Shown here piece after piece: positions 1-18,056 of a stretch of DNA of 64,000 nucleotides. Numbering within the stretch: the stretch's first letter is position 1; every line of letters starts with the position of its first letter. The translations under genes were made by a program, and so were the position numbers. The notes beneath the pieces were generated by a model. It saw only the letters and a list, made by a program, of their open reading frames with translations, searched no databases and was not told where the DNA came from. The DNA lies in NCBI GenBank assembly GCA_002914845.1, contig JXTC01000054.1:634199-698198 (forward strand), given 5' to 3'. This DNA is from Trema orientale. Taxonomy: Eukaryota > Streptophyta > Magnoliopsida > Rosales > Cannabaceae.

Positions 1-398
1 TAAGAAAAGTAAGGTCCTTGTGCTTGATGAAGCTACAGCATCCGTCGACACTGCTACGGATAATCTAATTCAGCAAACACTTCGGCAACACTTCTTTGAT
101 TGCACAGTTATTACTATCGCACATCGAATAACTTCTGTTCTTGACAGTGACATGGTTTTGCTTCTTAGTCATGGTAATTAGTTTGGCCATACAATTTCAT
201 TCTAGTCACTTGCGTAAATTACTTGATTAGCTTCTTGCAGTTTAGGCGGTTCAGCCTCAATGTCCCAATCTCTTTTTTATTTTTCTTGCAGGGCTTATCG
301 AGGAGTTCGACACTCCAACAAGATTGCTAGAGGACAAAACATCATCTTTTGCCCAGCTTGTAGCAGAATATACCATGAGATCGAATTCTGAATTTTGA
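1..398 (+). CDS. ABCC (MRP-type) transporter, last two exons only
   Basis: This is the 3' end of an ABC subfamily C transporter gene whose body lies left of the window. The first exon piece (1-173) encodes the NBD2 Walker B region ([12 protein letters not shown]) through to a conserved IAHR segment and a GT donor at 174. The last exon (292-398) encodes [23 protein letters not shown] and a C-terminal SNSEF before TGA. Splice phase (cat g|gg) is the same as in the full gene at 3321-9145, and the two copies are nearly identical in both exons and in the 3' flank, so they are recent tandem duplicates. The visible part has no break, so the gene may be functional, but most of it cannot be seen. Family assignment is sure; the closeness to the ABCC3 clade is inferred from the neighbouring full copy. 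Confidence 0.93.
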
Positions 399-1000
399 AA
401 CAGAGCATCTACATTGAGCAAATTAAATTCGGATGATTTTCTTGACAATGACGAAAAGAAGTAGTCGTCTCTCTTATGTTTGGTCAACTCTTTGTAGTAC
501 TACTAAGTGAACAAACTAGTTTTTGTAATAAAAGTGTATTTTTGTTGAAATGCTCTAGTTAGTATATTTCAATTATCATAAACCTTGATAAGTTGTAATG
601 TGGTTTATGTTATTATTCTTATTTGTATTTTTGGCTTGCAAAGAACGTGACTTTTAATTTTTTATGAATGCATCGAAGAGCTTAACTTGCAAAACGTTAA
701 CCTGTCGTTCCAAGGTTGTTGTCTGCTTAAAGTTTGTCTTTTTAATGTTTTAAATGTCGTTTTCAAAGTTGTATATCTTTCTTAAACTTGTTTGTCGTTT
801 TAGATTTTGTTGTCGCTTCTAAAGTTTGTCAACGTCTTGTCTTGTCGTTTTCAAGTTCAGTATTGCTGTCATTTCTGATGTCGTAAGTTGTTTATTGTTT
901 TTCTGCCGTTTTCAAAATTTATTGTCGTCCGTTTTATGCTTTGTTATTTTCTGTCTTTTCCGCTATGCTCTTCTATAATTCAAATACATTTGATTTTTGT
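399..1000. repeat. ABCC 3' flank with degenerate TGTCGTTTTC repeats
   Basis: The 3'UTR and downstream flank of the first ABCC copy. It aligns along its length with 9146-9775, and in more decayed form with 28218-28730. From about 690 to 960 the sequence is built of loose repeats of a TTGTCGTTTTCAAGTT-like motif. No coding sequence is seen. Confidence 0.7.
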
Positions 1001-3320
1001 CCTGCTAAATTAAATTCCTGACTCGGACCCTACAAAGAAGAGTTTTTCAAAACCAAAACCGAAAAATATGTGCTAATAGAATTTGTGGTGAGAAAGAAAA
1101 TGAGTAAATGCAGTACAAAGACATGACTTCGGGAAAAAAAAAAAAAAAAAATCTAGTACCTAGTCAAAACATGTGCGTGGAAAACATCGTTATATGTTCA
1201 ACCATGTATTTAATTTAAAAAAAACGACTTAGAAGTGTAATTCTATCAATTATATGTTTTTACTGACTATTTTGACCCTTTTGTTGGCCACTACTTTTTG
1301 AGGGTTGTGACAGTGTGACTTCTGCGCTTGTCTTGTTCTGCAACTTTAGACGTAAAAATTTAACTATAGGCGATGATAATCTTGCTAGTGGGACCACGTA
1401 TTTTGAAGAAAGTATGAGATCTCATTTTCAGTGTCGTATGTGTTAGAAAATATAATAACCGAGGATTCCTTAATTATAAGAAATTTGTTGTCCATAATAA
1501 TATATATTATTTTTGATAGTAACACGATAATATAGTCATACATAATTCATCATACGTTAGAAAAAAAAATTTTGGACTTTTCCATTGTCACTATTATTGG
1601 CCAGTGACCCATGTACTGGCAAATTGCATCCTGTCTGTTTTTTCAAAAACAGCAATATATGGATAAATTACAATAAAATAATACATAGAAAATATATCGC
1701 CAAAAGAATAAAAATATGTACATATACATAAAAGTAAAGGAAAAGATAATAAAAGAGAGAATTCATAAGCTTATGTATCATTCCTATTGTAACATATAGA
1801 TGGCAAATAGGCCATAGCGTATTAATTGGATTTGTAGTTATTTTTACATTTATATACTTTTTAATTTGGGTATTTGAAAATAACATAGTAAAAGTAGTTT
1901 TATATACCTACTTTTACTATGTTATTAAATTTTTTTATTTTTTCCATCCCCATGCTCACTTTATAAAACGTGGAACCATCCAAAAGTTCGCATTCCTTTA
2001 CGAAACTTAGGCCAAGGTATCAGAAAATCTAGGCCCTTTCATAAGTCCAAGTACAAAACAGAACTTAGGTACAAGCAATCCCAGATTATAATTGGACAGC
2101 AATAAATGAAACATAGATTGATAAAATCAATAAAGAGCTTCTGTTTTAGATAAGAGGAAATTCTCATAACAATTAAGAAATTTTCAATTATAGAACGCAT
2201 CGTTATAGAAAAAATTATGTTTAACAAAGTATACAAGTAGCTTCAAATGAAAAATAAGAGATAAAACGCCAAGAATCACAATTATTATCTCTTAATAAAG
2301 ATTTGACACTATTGCTAATAACATCATTGCTATATATACGGCTGATTGAGTACCATACTCATAATTTTTCGGTCATTTTTCTACCACATGAATATTAAAT
2401 CCTAAAGACACTACAAAATCTAACCAAGTTATACATGAGGTTCGCATCATTAGCCATGGATGGATCTATTTTTTAAGATTACAGTTTTACCCTCAACTTC
2501 TATTTATCTTTCCAAAAAAACTTTTATTTGCCTTCAATCATTTTTTTTTAATTTTGTGTCTACAAAAGTTATTTTCCATAATTGCTTAATTATTATTTTT
2601 TCCTATTTCTCAAAACCCTATAACCTTCATAGATTGCTTTTCCCTCATTTCACTTTATAGTTACAGAATTTGTTACGTAATTAATATAATTTCGGAAAAA
2701 CGATGATTAGTTGCAGTGAATTTCTTCTTTTTGCATTTTAAGATTAATTTGGTCGTATACATCGTGAAAAACAGTTTTTCATTAACAACAAGGTTTTACA
2801 CATTTATCATTTATCAATTTTTTATTGTAGAATTTTGTAAAAAGAAATTAAATTTTATTTTGTATGATTTATTTTATTTAAAAATCCTGTTCTAACTATG
2901 CCCCCAATAACAAAGGATTTGAGGTCCACATTGATTTAATGGTCCCTGGAGTTACCTAGCCCCATAATGACCACAACCATGCTACGTACAACTTTAACTC
3001 CTGATTTTCGCTTCATTTCCTGTATAAACGCCACACGCTAGAGGATACTCCGTCCTCTGAATACGAGGTAAAGCCCACCTTTGTTTGACTCAGTCCCTCG
3101 GTTGACTTAAAAGTCTTTCTCAAACAACAAATTTTGAAGTGTATATATGTATGTATATGTGTATATATATGCACATATATGTCCGAAATTCTGTACAAAA
3201 CAAAGGATATTCACTTGCATACCAATTTGCGCACACGGCCTCGAAACAGAGACATTGGAGTGTTTTTGTTCATCAAAACAGGTCGTGTGATCATTTTTCT
3301 CAAGCTTTTACTCATTTCTA
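1001..3320. other. Intergenic and promoter region upstream of the full ABCC gene
   Basis: AT-rich DNA with no recognisable gene. It holds a poly(A) run near 1134-1150 and a perfect 19-bp inverted repeat at 1879-1926. The 5' leader of the ABCC gene must lie in the right-hand end, but no convincing TATA box could be fixed. Short ORFs here look random. Confidence 0.5.
1879..1926. repeat. Perfect 19-bp inverted repeat, 10-nt loop
   Basis: The arms at 1879-1897 and 1908-1926 are exact reverse complements (AATAACATAGTAAAAGTAG and its complement), separated by ten bases. It could be a small foldback MITE end or a cruciform-prone site. No gene is attached. Confidence 0.85.
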
Positions 3321-9145
<5,825 letters not shown>

Positions 9146-9775
9146 AACAGAGCATCTACATTGAGCAAATTATATTGGGATGATTTTCTTGACAATGAAG
9201 AAAAGAAGTAGTCGTCTCTCTTATGTTTTTGGTTATCAGTAGTACTACTAGGTGAACAAACTAGTTTTGTAATATAAGTGTGTTTTAGTTGAAATGCTCT
9301 AGTTAGTATCTTTTCAATTATCATAAATCTTGATAAATTGTAATTTAGTTGTGCTATGATTATTGTTACTATTATTTTTTGTTTGCTCAGAGCGAGAATT
9401 TAATTGTTTCCTATGTATGAATGCATCGAAGAGCTTAACTTGCAAAAAGTTAAAAAGTCGTTCGAAGGTGGTTGTCGCTTTAAAGTCTGTTTCTTTAAGG
9501 TTTTAAATGTCGTTTTCAAAGTTGTTCATGTTTCTTGGAATTGTCTGTGGTTTTAGATTTTGTTTTCGCTTCTAAGTTTATCAACGTCTTATCTTGTCGT
9601 TTTCAAGTTGGTGGTAGCTTTATTGTTGTTGTCATTTCTAAAGTCTTAAGTCGTTTATTTTTTTTTTCTGCCGTTTTCAAATTGTCGTTTCTTTTGTTTA
9701 GTTATTTTCCATTTCTTATTCCTTCTTTTTCTTGTCGTTGCTGTTCCTCCCAAATAAATAAATAAATAATTAAAA
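9146..9775. repeat. 3' flank of the ABCC gene, paralogous to 399-1000
   Basis: The 3'UTR and flank are shared with the first ABCC copy, including the AACAGAGCATCTACATTGAG start and the later TGTCGTTTTC-rich section (about 9450-9740). The similarity shows that the duplication unit extends at least 600 bp past the stop codon. No coding sequence is seen. Confidence 0.75.
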
Positions 9776-9880
9776 AATATAAAAATAAAGGGCCCACTCA
9801 AATCGTTTTCCTTGATATACTTCCATATTTAGAAAATGCCCTAACAAAAGTTTGCAAAATTGTTTTCACTCACGGAGGGA

Positions 9881-10237
9881 AAACTGCAAAAAAAATATCG
9901 TGAAATTTCGGTGTTTTGTAATCTAGAACCTAAAATTTAGACTCTGTAAAATAATATCATGAGATTAAGAAGTTCTAGAAATTAATATCTGAGTTGACTT
10001 TTTGAGTAACTTTAACTAGTAAAGGATAATAATATCCTCAAAATTAAGGAAAATAATAAGGACTAATGTAGTTTTAATAGAGGATATTATTATTTTTTTG
10101 GTTACTAAAATTGGTCAAAAAGTCATTCTAGGGTATTAATTTTTAGAAATTCAACTCAGTGTATTATTTTGTGGAGTCCAAACTTCAAGGTTTAATTGCA
10201 GAACACTTAAATTTTAGGGTATTTTTTTGTAATTTAC
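9881..10237. mobile_element. Foldback MITE, copy 1
   Basis: The left half (TGCAAAAAAAATATCGTGAA, GTGTTTTGTAATC, CTGTAAAATAATATC) is mirrored by the reverse complement of the right half (TTTAGGGTATTTTTTTGTAA, GCAGAACACTTAAA, GTATTATTTTGTGGAG). The element is thus almost all inverted repeat, with no coding capacity. A second copy lies at 10321-10632. Confidence 0.65.
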
Positions 10238-10320
10238 CTTACCAGGTAAAGTAAAATACACATAATAATGTAGATTTTGTTAACAAAAATTAGAAAAATA
10301 AATTTTTATTGTTGAAATAA

Positions 10321-10632
10321 AGGGTAAACTGCAGAAAGATACCCTTAGGATTAGGTGTTCTGTAATTTAAACGTCGAAATTTTGATTATATAAAATAATA
10401 TTCAAAAAGATTAGGAATTTTTGAAAATTAATACTCTGAGTTAACTTTTTGAATAACTTTAGTAGGTAAAAGACAATAATATCCTTAAAATTAATATTTT
10501 TCATCATTAAAATTGGTCAAAAAGTCAATCCAGGATATTAATTTTCAAAATTCTTAATTTCAGGGTATTATTTTGTAGAGTTTAAATTTCAAAGTTTAAA
10601 TTACAGAATACTCAAACTTCAGAGTAAATTAG
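10321..10632. mobile_element. Foldback MITE, copy 2
   Basis: Same family and orientation as 9881-10237: CTGCAGAAAGATACCCTTAG at the left, GTGTTCTGTAATTTAAA, and a right half ending in CAGAATACTCAAACTTCAGAG. No ORF is present. Ends are approximate. Confidence 0.6.
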
Positions 10633-10719
10633 GAAAACTCCAAAACAGAGTGATTTCAATATCTCATCTAGTGAGGTCATGAAATTTAAGGATAGAAAGT
10701 GTGCCCCTAATAATGGTAA

Positions 10720-12010
10720 TCTTAAAAGAGAAATTCTCACGGAAGCTCACAATACTCCATACTTCATATATCAGGGTACTATGAAGATGTACAACGACTT
10801 AAAAGTTTATTATTGATAGCCAGGAATGAAGAAGGAAATTGTTGATTTTATTGCACGATCTTTGATTTGTCAGTAGATAAAAGTAGAATACCAAAGGTCT
10901 GCCGAACTTTTGCAACTGATACCAATACCAGAATAGAAGTGGGAAGAAATCACTATAGACTTTGTCGTAGCAATACCAATAACTAGTAAGCAATATAATG
11001 TTATTTGGGTAATTGTTGACAGATATACAAAATCAGCCCTTTTTCTTCCTGCTCGAATAACTTTTAATATGGACTAATTTGCGGAGTTATATGTTCGGGA
11101 AATAGTTATATTATATAGAGTACCACTTTCGATTATTTCTGACCATGACTCTAGATTCACTTCAAAGTTTTGGGTGAGTATTCAAAAAGCAATGGGAACT
11201 AAACTAGAGTTTAGTACAGCATTTTATCCACAAACAGATGGCTAATCTGAAAGAACAATCCAGACTTTAGAAGATATGCTCAAGGAATGCGCTTTTGATT
11301 TTCAGAATTCATAGAGTAAGTACTTACCCCTAATAGAATTTGCCTATAATAATAGTTTTCAAGCTACAATTGGCGTCGCTCCGTATGAGATGCTATATGA
11401 AAAAAAGTGCAGATTGCTGATTCATTGGGATGAAATGAGTAAGCGAAGATATCTTGGACCAGAACTTGTTAGAGTCACAGCTGAAGCCATTAAAAAGATA
11501 AGAAAAAGAATGCAAGCAGTATAGGACAGACAAGAAAAATATGCCAACTTAAGAAGGAAGTCTTTAGAGTTTAATATTGGAGATAAAATATTCTGAAAGG
11601 TAGCACTAGTAAAAGATATAAGAAGGTTTGGGAAGAAGGGAAAACTGAGTCCTAGGCATATTAGGCCAGTCGAAATTCTCGACAGAATTGAGAACGTAGC
11701 TTACAGATTTGCCTTACCACCAGCTTTATCATATGTCCACAATGTCTTCTATGTTTCTATGTTGATGAAGTATATTTCTGACCCTTCACATGTTCTAAGT
11801 TACGAAATATTAAAGTTGAATCAAGAATTAAGTTATAATGAACGACCGATTCAAATTCTTGACTGAAAAGAAAAGGAGCTAAGAAATAAGAAGATCCTTC
11901 TAGTGAAAGTCTTATGGCGAAACTGTGCGGTAGAAGAAGCTACATGGGAACATGAAGAAGAAATGATAAATAACTATCTCGATCTATTCGGTAGGCAAAT
12001 TTCGAGGACA
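10720..12010 (+). pseudogene. Ty3/gypsy retrotransposon integrase relic
   Basis: A decayed polyprotein 3' end. Recognisable integrase blocks in order are a zinc-binding remnant region, EEITIDFVV (first catalytic D), SDHDSRFTSKFW (second D), FYPQTDG and ERTIQTLEDML (catalytic E region). A C-terminal segment with SPRHIRPVEIL and a terminal ATWEHEEEM follows, which resembles a chromodomain-type end. Many in-frame stops (for example near 10836, 10876, 11244 and 11311) show that it is dead. Reverse transcriptase and gag are absent upstream, so only the 3' end is kept. A polypurine tract (12021-12032) and an LTR follow directly. Confidence 0.88.
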
Positions 12011-12020
12011 AAATTTTATT

Positions 12021-13727
12021 AGAAGGGGAGAATTGTGACAACCGAACTTCTCACAAATTTGATAACCAAAAATAAACATAATGAATTGCATAAATTATAT
12101 ATGACTGGGAATTTATTTTCACTGCTTAAAACTATTTCATTTGAAAGAATATTAAATCACATTTTTTTGTTTAGTAAAGGTTTTAGAATTTTGTTTTGTG
12201 CAAGAGAATAGTATCTTCAATTGAACAAGATTAGTGTATTAGAAAACAGGAAAAAATATTATAGAATTTTTGAATAAATTAGGTCTAAGTGGTTGATATT
12301 TTTTTAATTGATTAGTCTTTTAGAAAAAGTATTATTTTATTTATTTATTTGTTTTGTTATTATATGTTAGTGCTAATTAGTCCCCACAGAAGTTAGGTTT
12401 ATTTTTTTTTTTTTGATATGCATTAGCTTTTTATACCACGTAATGGTTACTATAGATTTATATATATAATGATATATAGGACCCATTGAAATAATATCAA
12501 GAAACCACATTTAGCTCTATAATCATTCACTTGGTAAGTTGTCTGGAATTGTTTTCATCAATTAAAAATAATAAATAAATATATAAAAAGAAAAAAACGT
12601 TATTCTTATCATTTTCCTTAACTAAACCTACTTAGTGCAACAACATGTATAATTGACTTAAACTAGTTATATAAGACTAATTTCTATCAAGTGTTGAAAA
12701 TTGAAAACTTAAAAAAAAATGTTCAAATAGAGAGATCAGATTGGAAAAGAAAAGAAAAAACAAAAGTAAGACTTCGAATGAGTTTAGTAGTGAGGAAACC
12801 ATCTCTCTTTACTGTGTTAGTTTATGTACTTTCTAAGGTAAGTAATATTTCATCTGCAATGTAAGAAAATTATGTGAAATATATTAACTTTGTGATTTTG
12901 TATTATTTGCCTCAATAAAATAATGTATACATATCATTAAATGCATGGCATAAAATTATTTCAGTTTAAAGTTACGTTATTTTATGTTTTTTTTTTATAT
13001 GAGATGATTTTTGAAAAAAAAATTTTTGTGTACTATATTGCTTGGAAGGTTAGGGTGGACACGGAATGTGCTGGGCTGATGTTCTAAATATATGAAAAAT
13101 GTACCCTTAACGGGTTAGATCTAGTGTAGATCAATGTGTTAGTAGCATGGGGGATGACCTCTGATGTACACTGAGGTTAATGAAGTTTTCATATAAAAAA
13201 ATCTCCATATTGCCTATATTGTGGCCATTTATTATATGTTAAGTTATGCGACTCAGTGACAGGTCTACTGTTCCGACCAAACAGTGTAGTACACAAAGGG
13301 CCCTATTTTGAGATATGATCTTGCAAATATTCGTAAGAAAAATCATGCATTATGTTACTTATTGAGTTATTACTCATTAGTTCTTATATTGCAGGCAACA
13401 ATGTTTGATATGTGAATATGTGGATAGAAGCCAGATCCCGATCCTAATTGTATATATGGACTTTGAAATAAAACTATAGGTAGAGAGCCCGCTATATATA
13501 TAGTTGTGCAAAGGATTTTCAGATACTGGTTTGTTTTTAGTACTATGTGTTGTATATGTAAATAAATAAAAAAAAAATCTATTATTTTCCTAGTAAAGTT
13601 GAAAAAGTTTTTGTACGCTCACATGATTTTTTTATATTTCACTTTTACAAAAATATTAACATTTCTAATTTGTCAAAACTTGTTATAAATTATATGTACG
13701 TAAGAATTGAAATTTTGGGACGTTATA
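12021..13727 (+). mobile_element. Polypurine tract and 3' LTR of the Ty3/gypsy relic
   Basis: A purine run (AGAAGGGGAGAA) at 12021-12032 precedes TGTGACAACCGAAC at 12034, the expected start of a gypsy 3' LTR. The LTR appears to run to about 13727 (GGGACGTTATA), where an expected terminal CA has decayed. The 5' LTR is missing. The right end is inferred from where reverse-strand copia sequence begins. Confidence 0.65.
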
Positions 13728-14206
13728 AGCTTACCCAAAAGACTATTAAGCCATAGAACTTCTGCTGCACAAGAAGCTAAGGCACGATACTCTGCCTCCA
13801 TAGATTGAGCAAATGATGGTATCATAGTGGTAGGCTACTCATAGACATCATCATTCTTCCTTTGATTGTAAAGAAGGGTTGCCCCCGTACTCAACTCTTT
13901 AACAAGACAACAGTTAGGAAAGAACTTGATAAAGGAATTGTTAGTTTGAAAAAATTTAGAGATAGAAATTAAATTTTTTGTCATAGAGGGAACACAAAAA
14001 ATATCTGATAAAGAAAAATTTTTAACTGAAGAGGGAAGAAATTATGAGTCAGAGTGGAAAATAAAAAAGAGCTGAGCTATCACCAAGTATAATATCATCT
14101 AGGCCATCATATTGCTAGGGAAATGAAAGTGTGGATGGATTAGTAGTAACGTGATGGGAAGCACTAGAGTCGACCGACTAAGAATAATGAAATAGCTCTG
14201 ATACCA
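13728..14206 (-). pseudogene. Ty1/copia retrotransposon relic (RNase H, protease and PBS scraps)
   Basis: Read on the minus strand, 13728-13815 gives SMEAEYRALASCAAEVLWL, the typical copia RNase H motif. Near 14145-14175 the minus strand reads DSSASHHVT, a mutated form of the copia protease DSGASHH block. The minus-strand TGGTATCAGAGC at 14195-14206 is a normal initiator-Met primer-binding site. The rest of gag-pol has been deleted, so only the two ends of the internal region survive. Confidence 0.75.
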
Positions 14207-14440
14207 TATAGAAATGAAGGTAATATGGACTAATACAGTATTTTTATTGATATTAACTCTCTATATATAGAGAGATATGTATAGCCATTTTACATGGATA
14301 AAAAACCAAAAAGTAAGAGATAAAATGAATATTCAAATACAAAAATTAAGATACAAACAAACAAATAAAAATAATGATTGGAGGACAAATTCAAGCAGAA
14401 GATATCTCCTATATTTGAAAATGATGAATCAGATTCCTTA
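14207..14440 (-). mobile_element. Probable copia LTR piece next to the PBS
   Basis: Sequence immediately outside the minus-strand primer-binding site, up to where ABCC homology begins. By position this should be the copia 5' LTR. Its outer boundary and any target duplication could not be fixed. Confidence 0.4.
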
Positions 14441-14809
14441 TCAAGTTCTACTCAAGAGAAATAAGGTCCTTTGACACTGCTACAACATCTGTCGACACTG
14501 CTACAGATAGTTTAATTCAATGAACCTTTGACAATACTTTTCTAATTGCATAGTTATTACTATCACATATCGAATAACTTTCATACTTGACAGTGACATG
14601 GTTTTGCTCCTTAGTCATGGTAATTAGTTTGGTTGTATACTTCCTGATTACCTCCTTCAAGTTTATCCTCTGTGTCCTTATCTCTTTTGATTTTTCTTGC
14701 AGGACTTATCTAGGAATTTGACTCTCCAGCAATCTTGTTGGAGAACAAATCATCATCTTTCGCTCAGCTCGTAGCAGAATATACAATGAGATCAAATTCT
14801 GAATTTTGA
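14441..14809 (+). pseudogene. Decayed ABCC 3' end (last two exons)
   Basis: Homologous to 8745-9145. It holds a mangled Walker B stretch (the GTAAGGTCCTT codons with a partial repeat of the ACACTGCTAC segment), the HR region with frame-breaking changes and an in-frame TGA near 14521, a recognisable intron, and a last exon from about 14703 to the TGA at 14807. Exons upstream are absent and a copia element abuts the left side. It cannot make a transporter. Confidence 0.85.
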
Positions 14810-14965
14810 AACAGTTTCTTATTGAGATAATTTCTTGACAATGATGAAAATCAAGTAATGGTCTCTCTTATGTTGGTGTTGGACTCTAGTTCTAGGTGAA
14901 CAACTGTTTTGTATTATAATAAGTACAGTTCTATCAAAAGTCTCTGGTCAGTTTCATCCTCTCAT

Positions 14966-15142
14966 TTTTCTTCCACTGTGTCATCCTACTGAGGGGCTCT
15001 GTTTTACTCCAATCGGCAACTCATCCTTTTCCATTAATCAAAGTATTTATGATATCATCAGGTATCCCAAGGCAGTCTTTTAGAAGAATGACTCAAGTTG
15101 TTGTTGGTCACGGAATGGAGTCTTCTGTGATAGTGTTTATGT
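14966..15142 (+). pseudogene. Decayed RLP 5' end (LRR N-terminal cap region)
   Basis: Homologous to the start of the RLP genes at 24045-24220 and 30870-31045. It keeps CACTGTGTCATCCTACTGAG (Cys-His-Pro-Thr-Glu region), the TCCATTAATCAAA stretch and a decayed form of the SWKNGT-CC-W block (TCCCAAGGCAGTC, GAATGGAGTCTTCTGTGATAG). Frame is lost and nothing of the LRR array follows. It lies about 150 bp after the psi-ABCC 3' end, so an ABCC 3' end and an RLP 5' end sit side by side here. Confidence 0.8.
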
Positions 15143-16690
15143 CTACTCTTATCTACTATTACAAAGACATGGTTTACTTTTATGATCCCCGTGTGTGCAA
15201 ATTCTTACTTGACTTATTAAATTGTAGTACTACTTGCGATTTTTCTACTTGATAATAAACATAGATATTGGGGTAGTAGAATTGGGCATTACAAAGTTTA
15301 CTGGCCAATCAGGTGTGAAATAAAATACATTTGGGCAAATTGGTACATTTCAAAGATCAAGGGTCAAAAGTTAAAATAGCCCTTGTTTTTCAATTTTATT
15401 GTCGTTCTAACTTTTTTTTTTATTTTTTTTTATTTTAAAAAAGAACACATGGAGTGTTGCTTTTTGAGTTGAAAGTTTTGCGAGTAAGTCCAACATAACA
15501 TCACTCAAAGATATAGTTTGGGATATCTTTGACTCGGTTTGAACATTTTGTTACAAATAAGAGATTAAAGTCGACCAAAAAAAATTATTGTTCATAATAA
15601 CGTGATTTGGCATTTGAGAGTTAGAAAACAAAAATTGGTCAAAAACTTATGGAGAAATTTAGGTGGATGACCAATATTTTAAATTTGATTAAATAGATAT
15701 CCACTTTTTAAATTTTATAGCTAAATGTCTAGGTATATATATTTTTACACTTGGTAGATAAACATATCTACCAATTTTAGTTACTGTGCTCAAATGTACA
15801 ATGTATATACTTTTTTATACTTGGTATATAAAGTTTTGTACTTGGTATATAAATATATATATCTTAGATTTTGCTATAACATTTGACAAAGAAATATTTA
15901 CTTAAATTGGACCCAAAATTTAGTCATATTTCTATATGACCCAAACTTATTTTGGGTAGTTATAGTCAAGAACATTTTTTTTTTAATATAAATAGGCTCC
16001 TCAAGGGAATATTATTAATTGAAGCAAAAAATTTCAAATTACAATGTAAGTATAAAGATTACAATTTCAAACTCCTCAAAGAAAGAAAATGAAAAATGGA
16101 TCACAAACACAACTAAGAACAAATGTGTGAGTTACTCTAATTCTTTTAAGAGAAAGAGATAACAAAGACCAGCAACAATCTATTGTCTTCAATACTTGCT
16201 TCTGGCTGCATTCTTGGCAGGGTAGAATATATAAAGCAATACAAATTGAGATCCATGCTACTGGAAAAGAAAACAAAATAAAAATCGGCCACTAAACAGA
16301 TCTCGATCTGAGAAAAAATATCAGATTTAATATCTGAACTTGACCAAAACTACACAAAAAGTAATACTACAAACCAGAACTAAATATGGACTTACTAAAA
16401 CTATTAAAAAAAAAAAAAAAGAAGCATAGAGCTAGGAGGAAGAATAGAGTGAGAAGAGGAGGCTAGAGAAGTAGAAGAGAAGACTCCCTCTCCGGCCTCT
16501 AAGTGGAGTGACGCTGACCTTTTTGTTGGAAGGAGATGTACGTAGAGAGAAAGAGAAGTTAGGGTTTTAAATACCCTTCTTTGAAAGTACTAATGCTTAG
16601 TCGAGAACATTCTGAAAGTTAGGACCAAAATTGATTTGAGTTATTTCTTAGAGACTGAAATAGGATTAGTCTTCCCTAAAAATTAAAAAA
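15143..16690. other. Intergenic, no gene seen
   Basis: AT-rich sequence with poly(A)/poly(T) runs and a repeated TACTTGGTATATAAA-type stretch at about 15740-15865. A more GC-rich segment at 16420-16560 shows no family match that I recognise. Confidence 0.4.
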
Positions 16691-16699
16691 AAAACAATA

Positions 16700-18056
16700 A
16701 AAAAAAACGAAAATAGGATTAGTTCATTCTTTTTCCGTTTCCTGTCTTTTTTTTATTTGTCTTCTTATTTTCAAGTTTTCCACGAGTTTAAATTATGTTG
16801 TTTTTTCCCTCAAAACAATGTCATGGTTCGGGACTTAATATGTTGTTGTTGTGATTTTATGTCGTATTTCTAGTTATTGTCGTTTTCAGAATATGGTGTT
16901 TATTTTGGATCTATTGTTAATTGTTATGATCATTTTTTTTTCCCATATACATCTCATATATCGAGTTTTATCGTTTGAGTCAGTACATGTATTTGAAACT
17001 TTTGTCGTTTTTAAGTGTTATTGACGTTTTCTAAAATCTTTTTTTTTTTTTTCCTCTCTTTCTTTGCTTGAATTCCAAAATGTTGTCTTGACTTTTTCAA
17101 AGGGTTGATATCATTTTCTCACTCTTGGTCATTTAACATAACGCCAACTGCGGTGATTGTACCTATTCCTGTTACACTTTTAAGACCGGCAACCTTAGGT
17201 CTGGGGCACTACCACAACTGTTTTATCTTTTATGATCCGTATCAAATGCGCAAAATCATGTTGAAGTCGTTTAATTAATAGCCAAGTTGTCGAAACTTTT
17301 TCATTTATTATTATTATTATTATTTTAGTTTTTGGAATTCGTTGTATATTTTTACAGGTCAAACACGCTAGAGTTTTTTGTATTATAGACATTTTTGGTA
17401 GAACAACTTTACTTTAATTTTATCGAAAAATAAAATTCTTTACTATAATAAAATGATTTGCTACAAGCAATACAATTTAAAATTTTTTTGTTATAGAACA
17501 AATCTTTTATTTCAAGAATAAAGATTATAGTAACAAGAGCCATGCATCACCATCATATATTTCAATAGAGAGTTAGTGATGATAATAATATCATTATTAA
17601 ACGTATCAATAACTAAGTTCACTGTACCACAACAACCTTATAATCACTTTCTACCGAATGGATAGTGAAACTCAAGACAGGTCAAGATCCATATTCTTAC
17701 AAAGAGCAATTAATTCTGTGTAAAACAGCTGTATCGAAAGTAAATAATTGAGATATCATAGATTGTTGTATTGTGAGGTAGAGCGTTGGAAAATTTTGAA
17801 GCACTCAAATTTTAGTACCTTTTCTCTAAACTTGAAATGCTAAATATATTACACGAATCGTTGATTGTGTTATATAGCCCGAATGTTACGCTGCGCCAAA
17901 GTAAAATAAACGAACAAATATTTGACAAATATTTTCAAAATCCAAGTAAGAAGCACGTTTTGCTGAGTTGTGGAAAAATTGTTTGGAGCTTTGTATATAC
18001 AATCTGACCCGACTCAAAACAGAAACTGCGTTACCAATCAAGAAAGATATCGTAAT
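16700..18056 (+). repeat. Duplicated RLP 5' flank, copy A (without its gene)
   Basis: Aligns in pieces with 20035-20910 and 23363-23830. Shared landmarks are TGGTCATTTAACATA, AAGACCGGCA, CACTACCACAACTGTTTTATC and GCAAAATCAT (17130-17260 against 20417-20535), then ATGGATAGTGAAAC, TTCTTACAAAGAGCAATTAA and TTGTGAGGTAG (17657-17780 against 23408-23550). In copy B the equivalent block leads into the RLP at 23963. Here it ends near 18056 with no RLP coding sequence, so this is an orphan promoter duplication. Confidence 0.8.
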
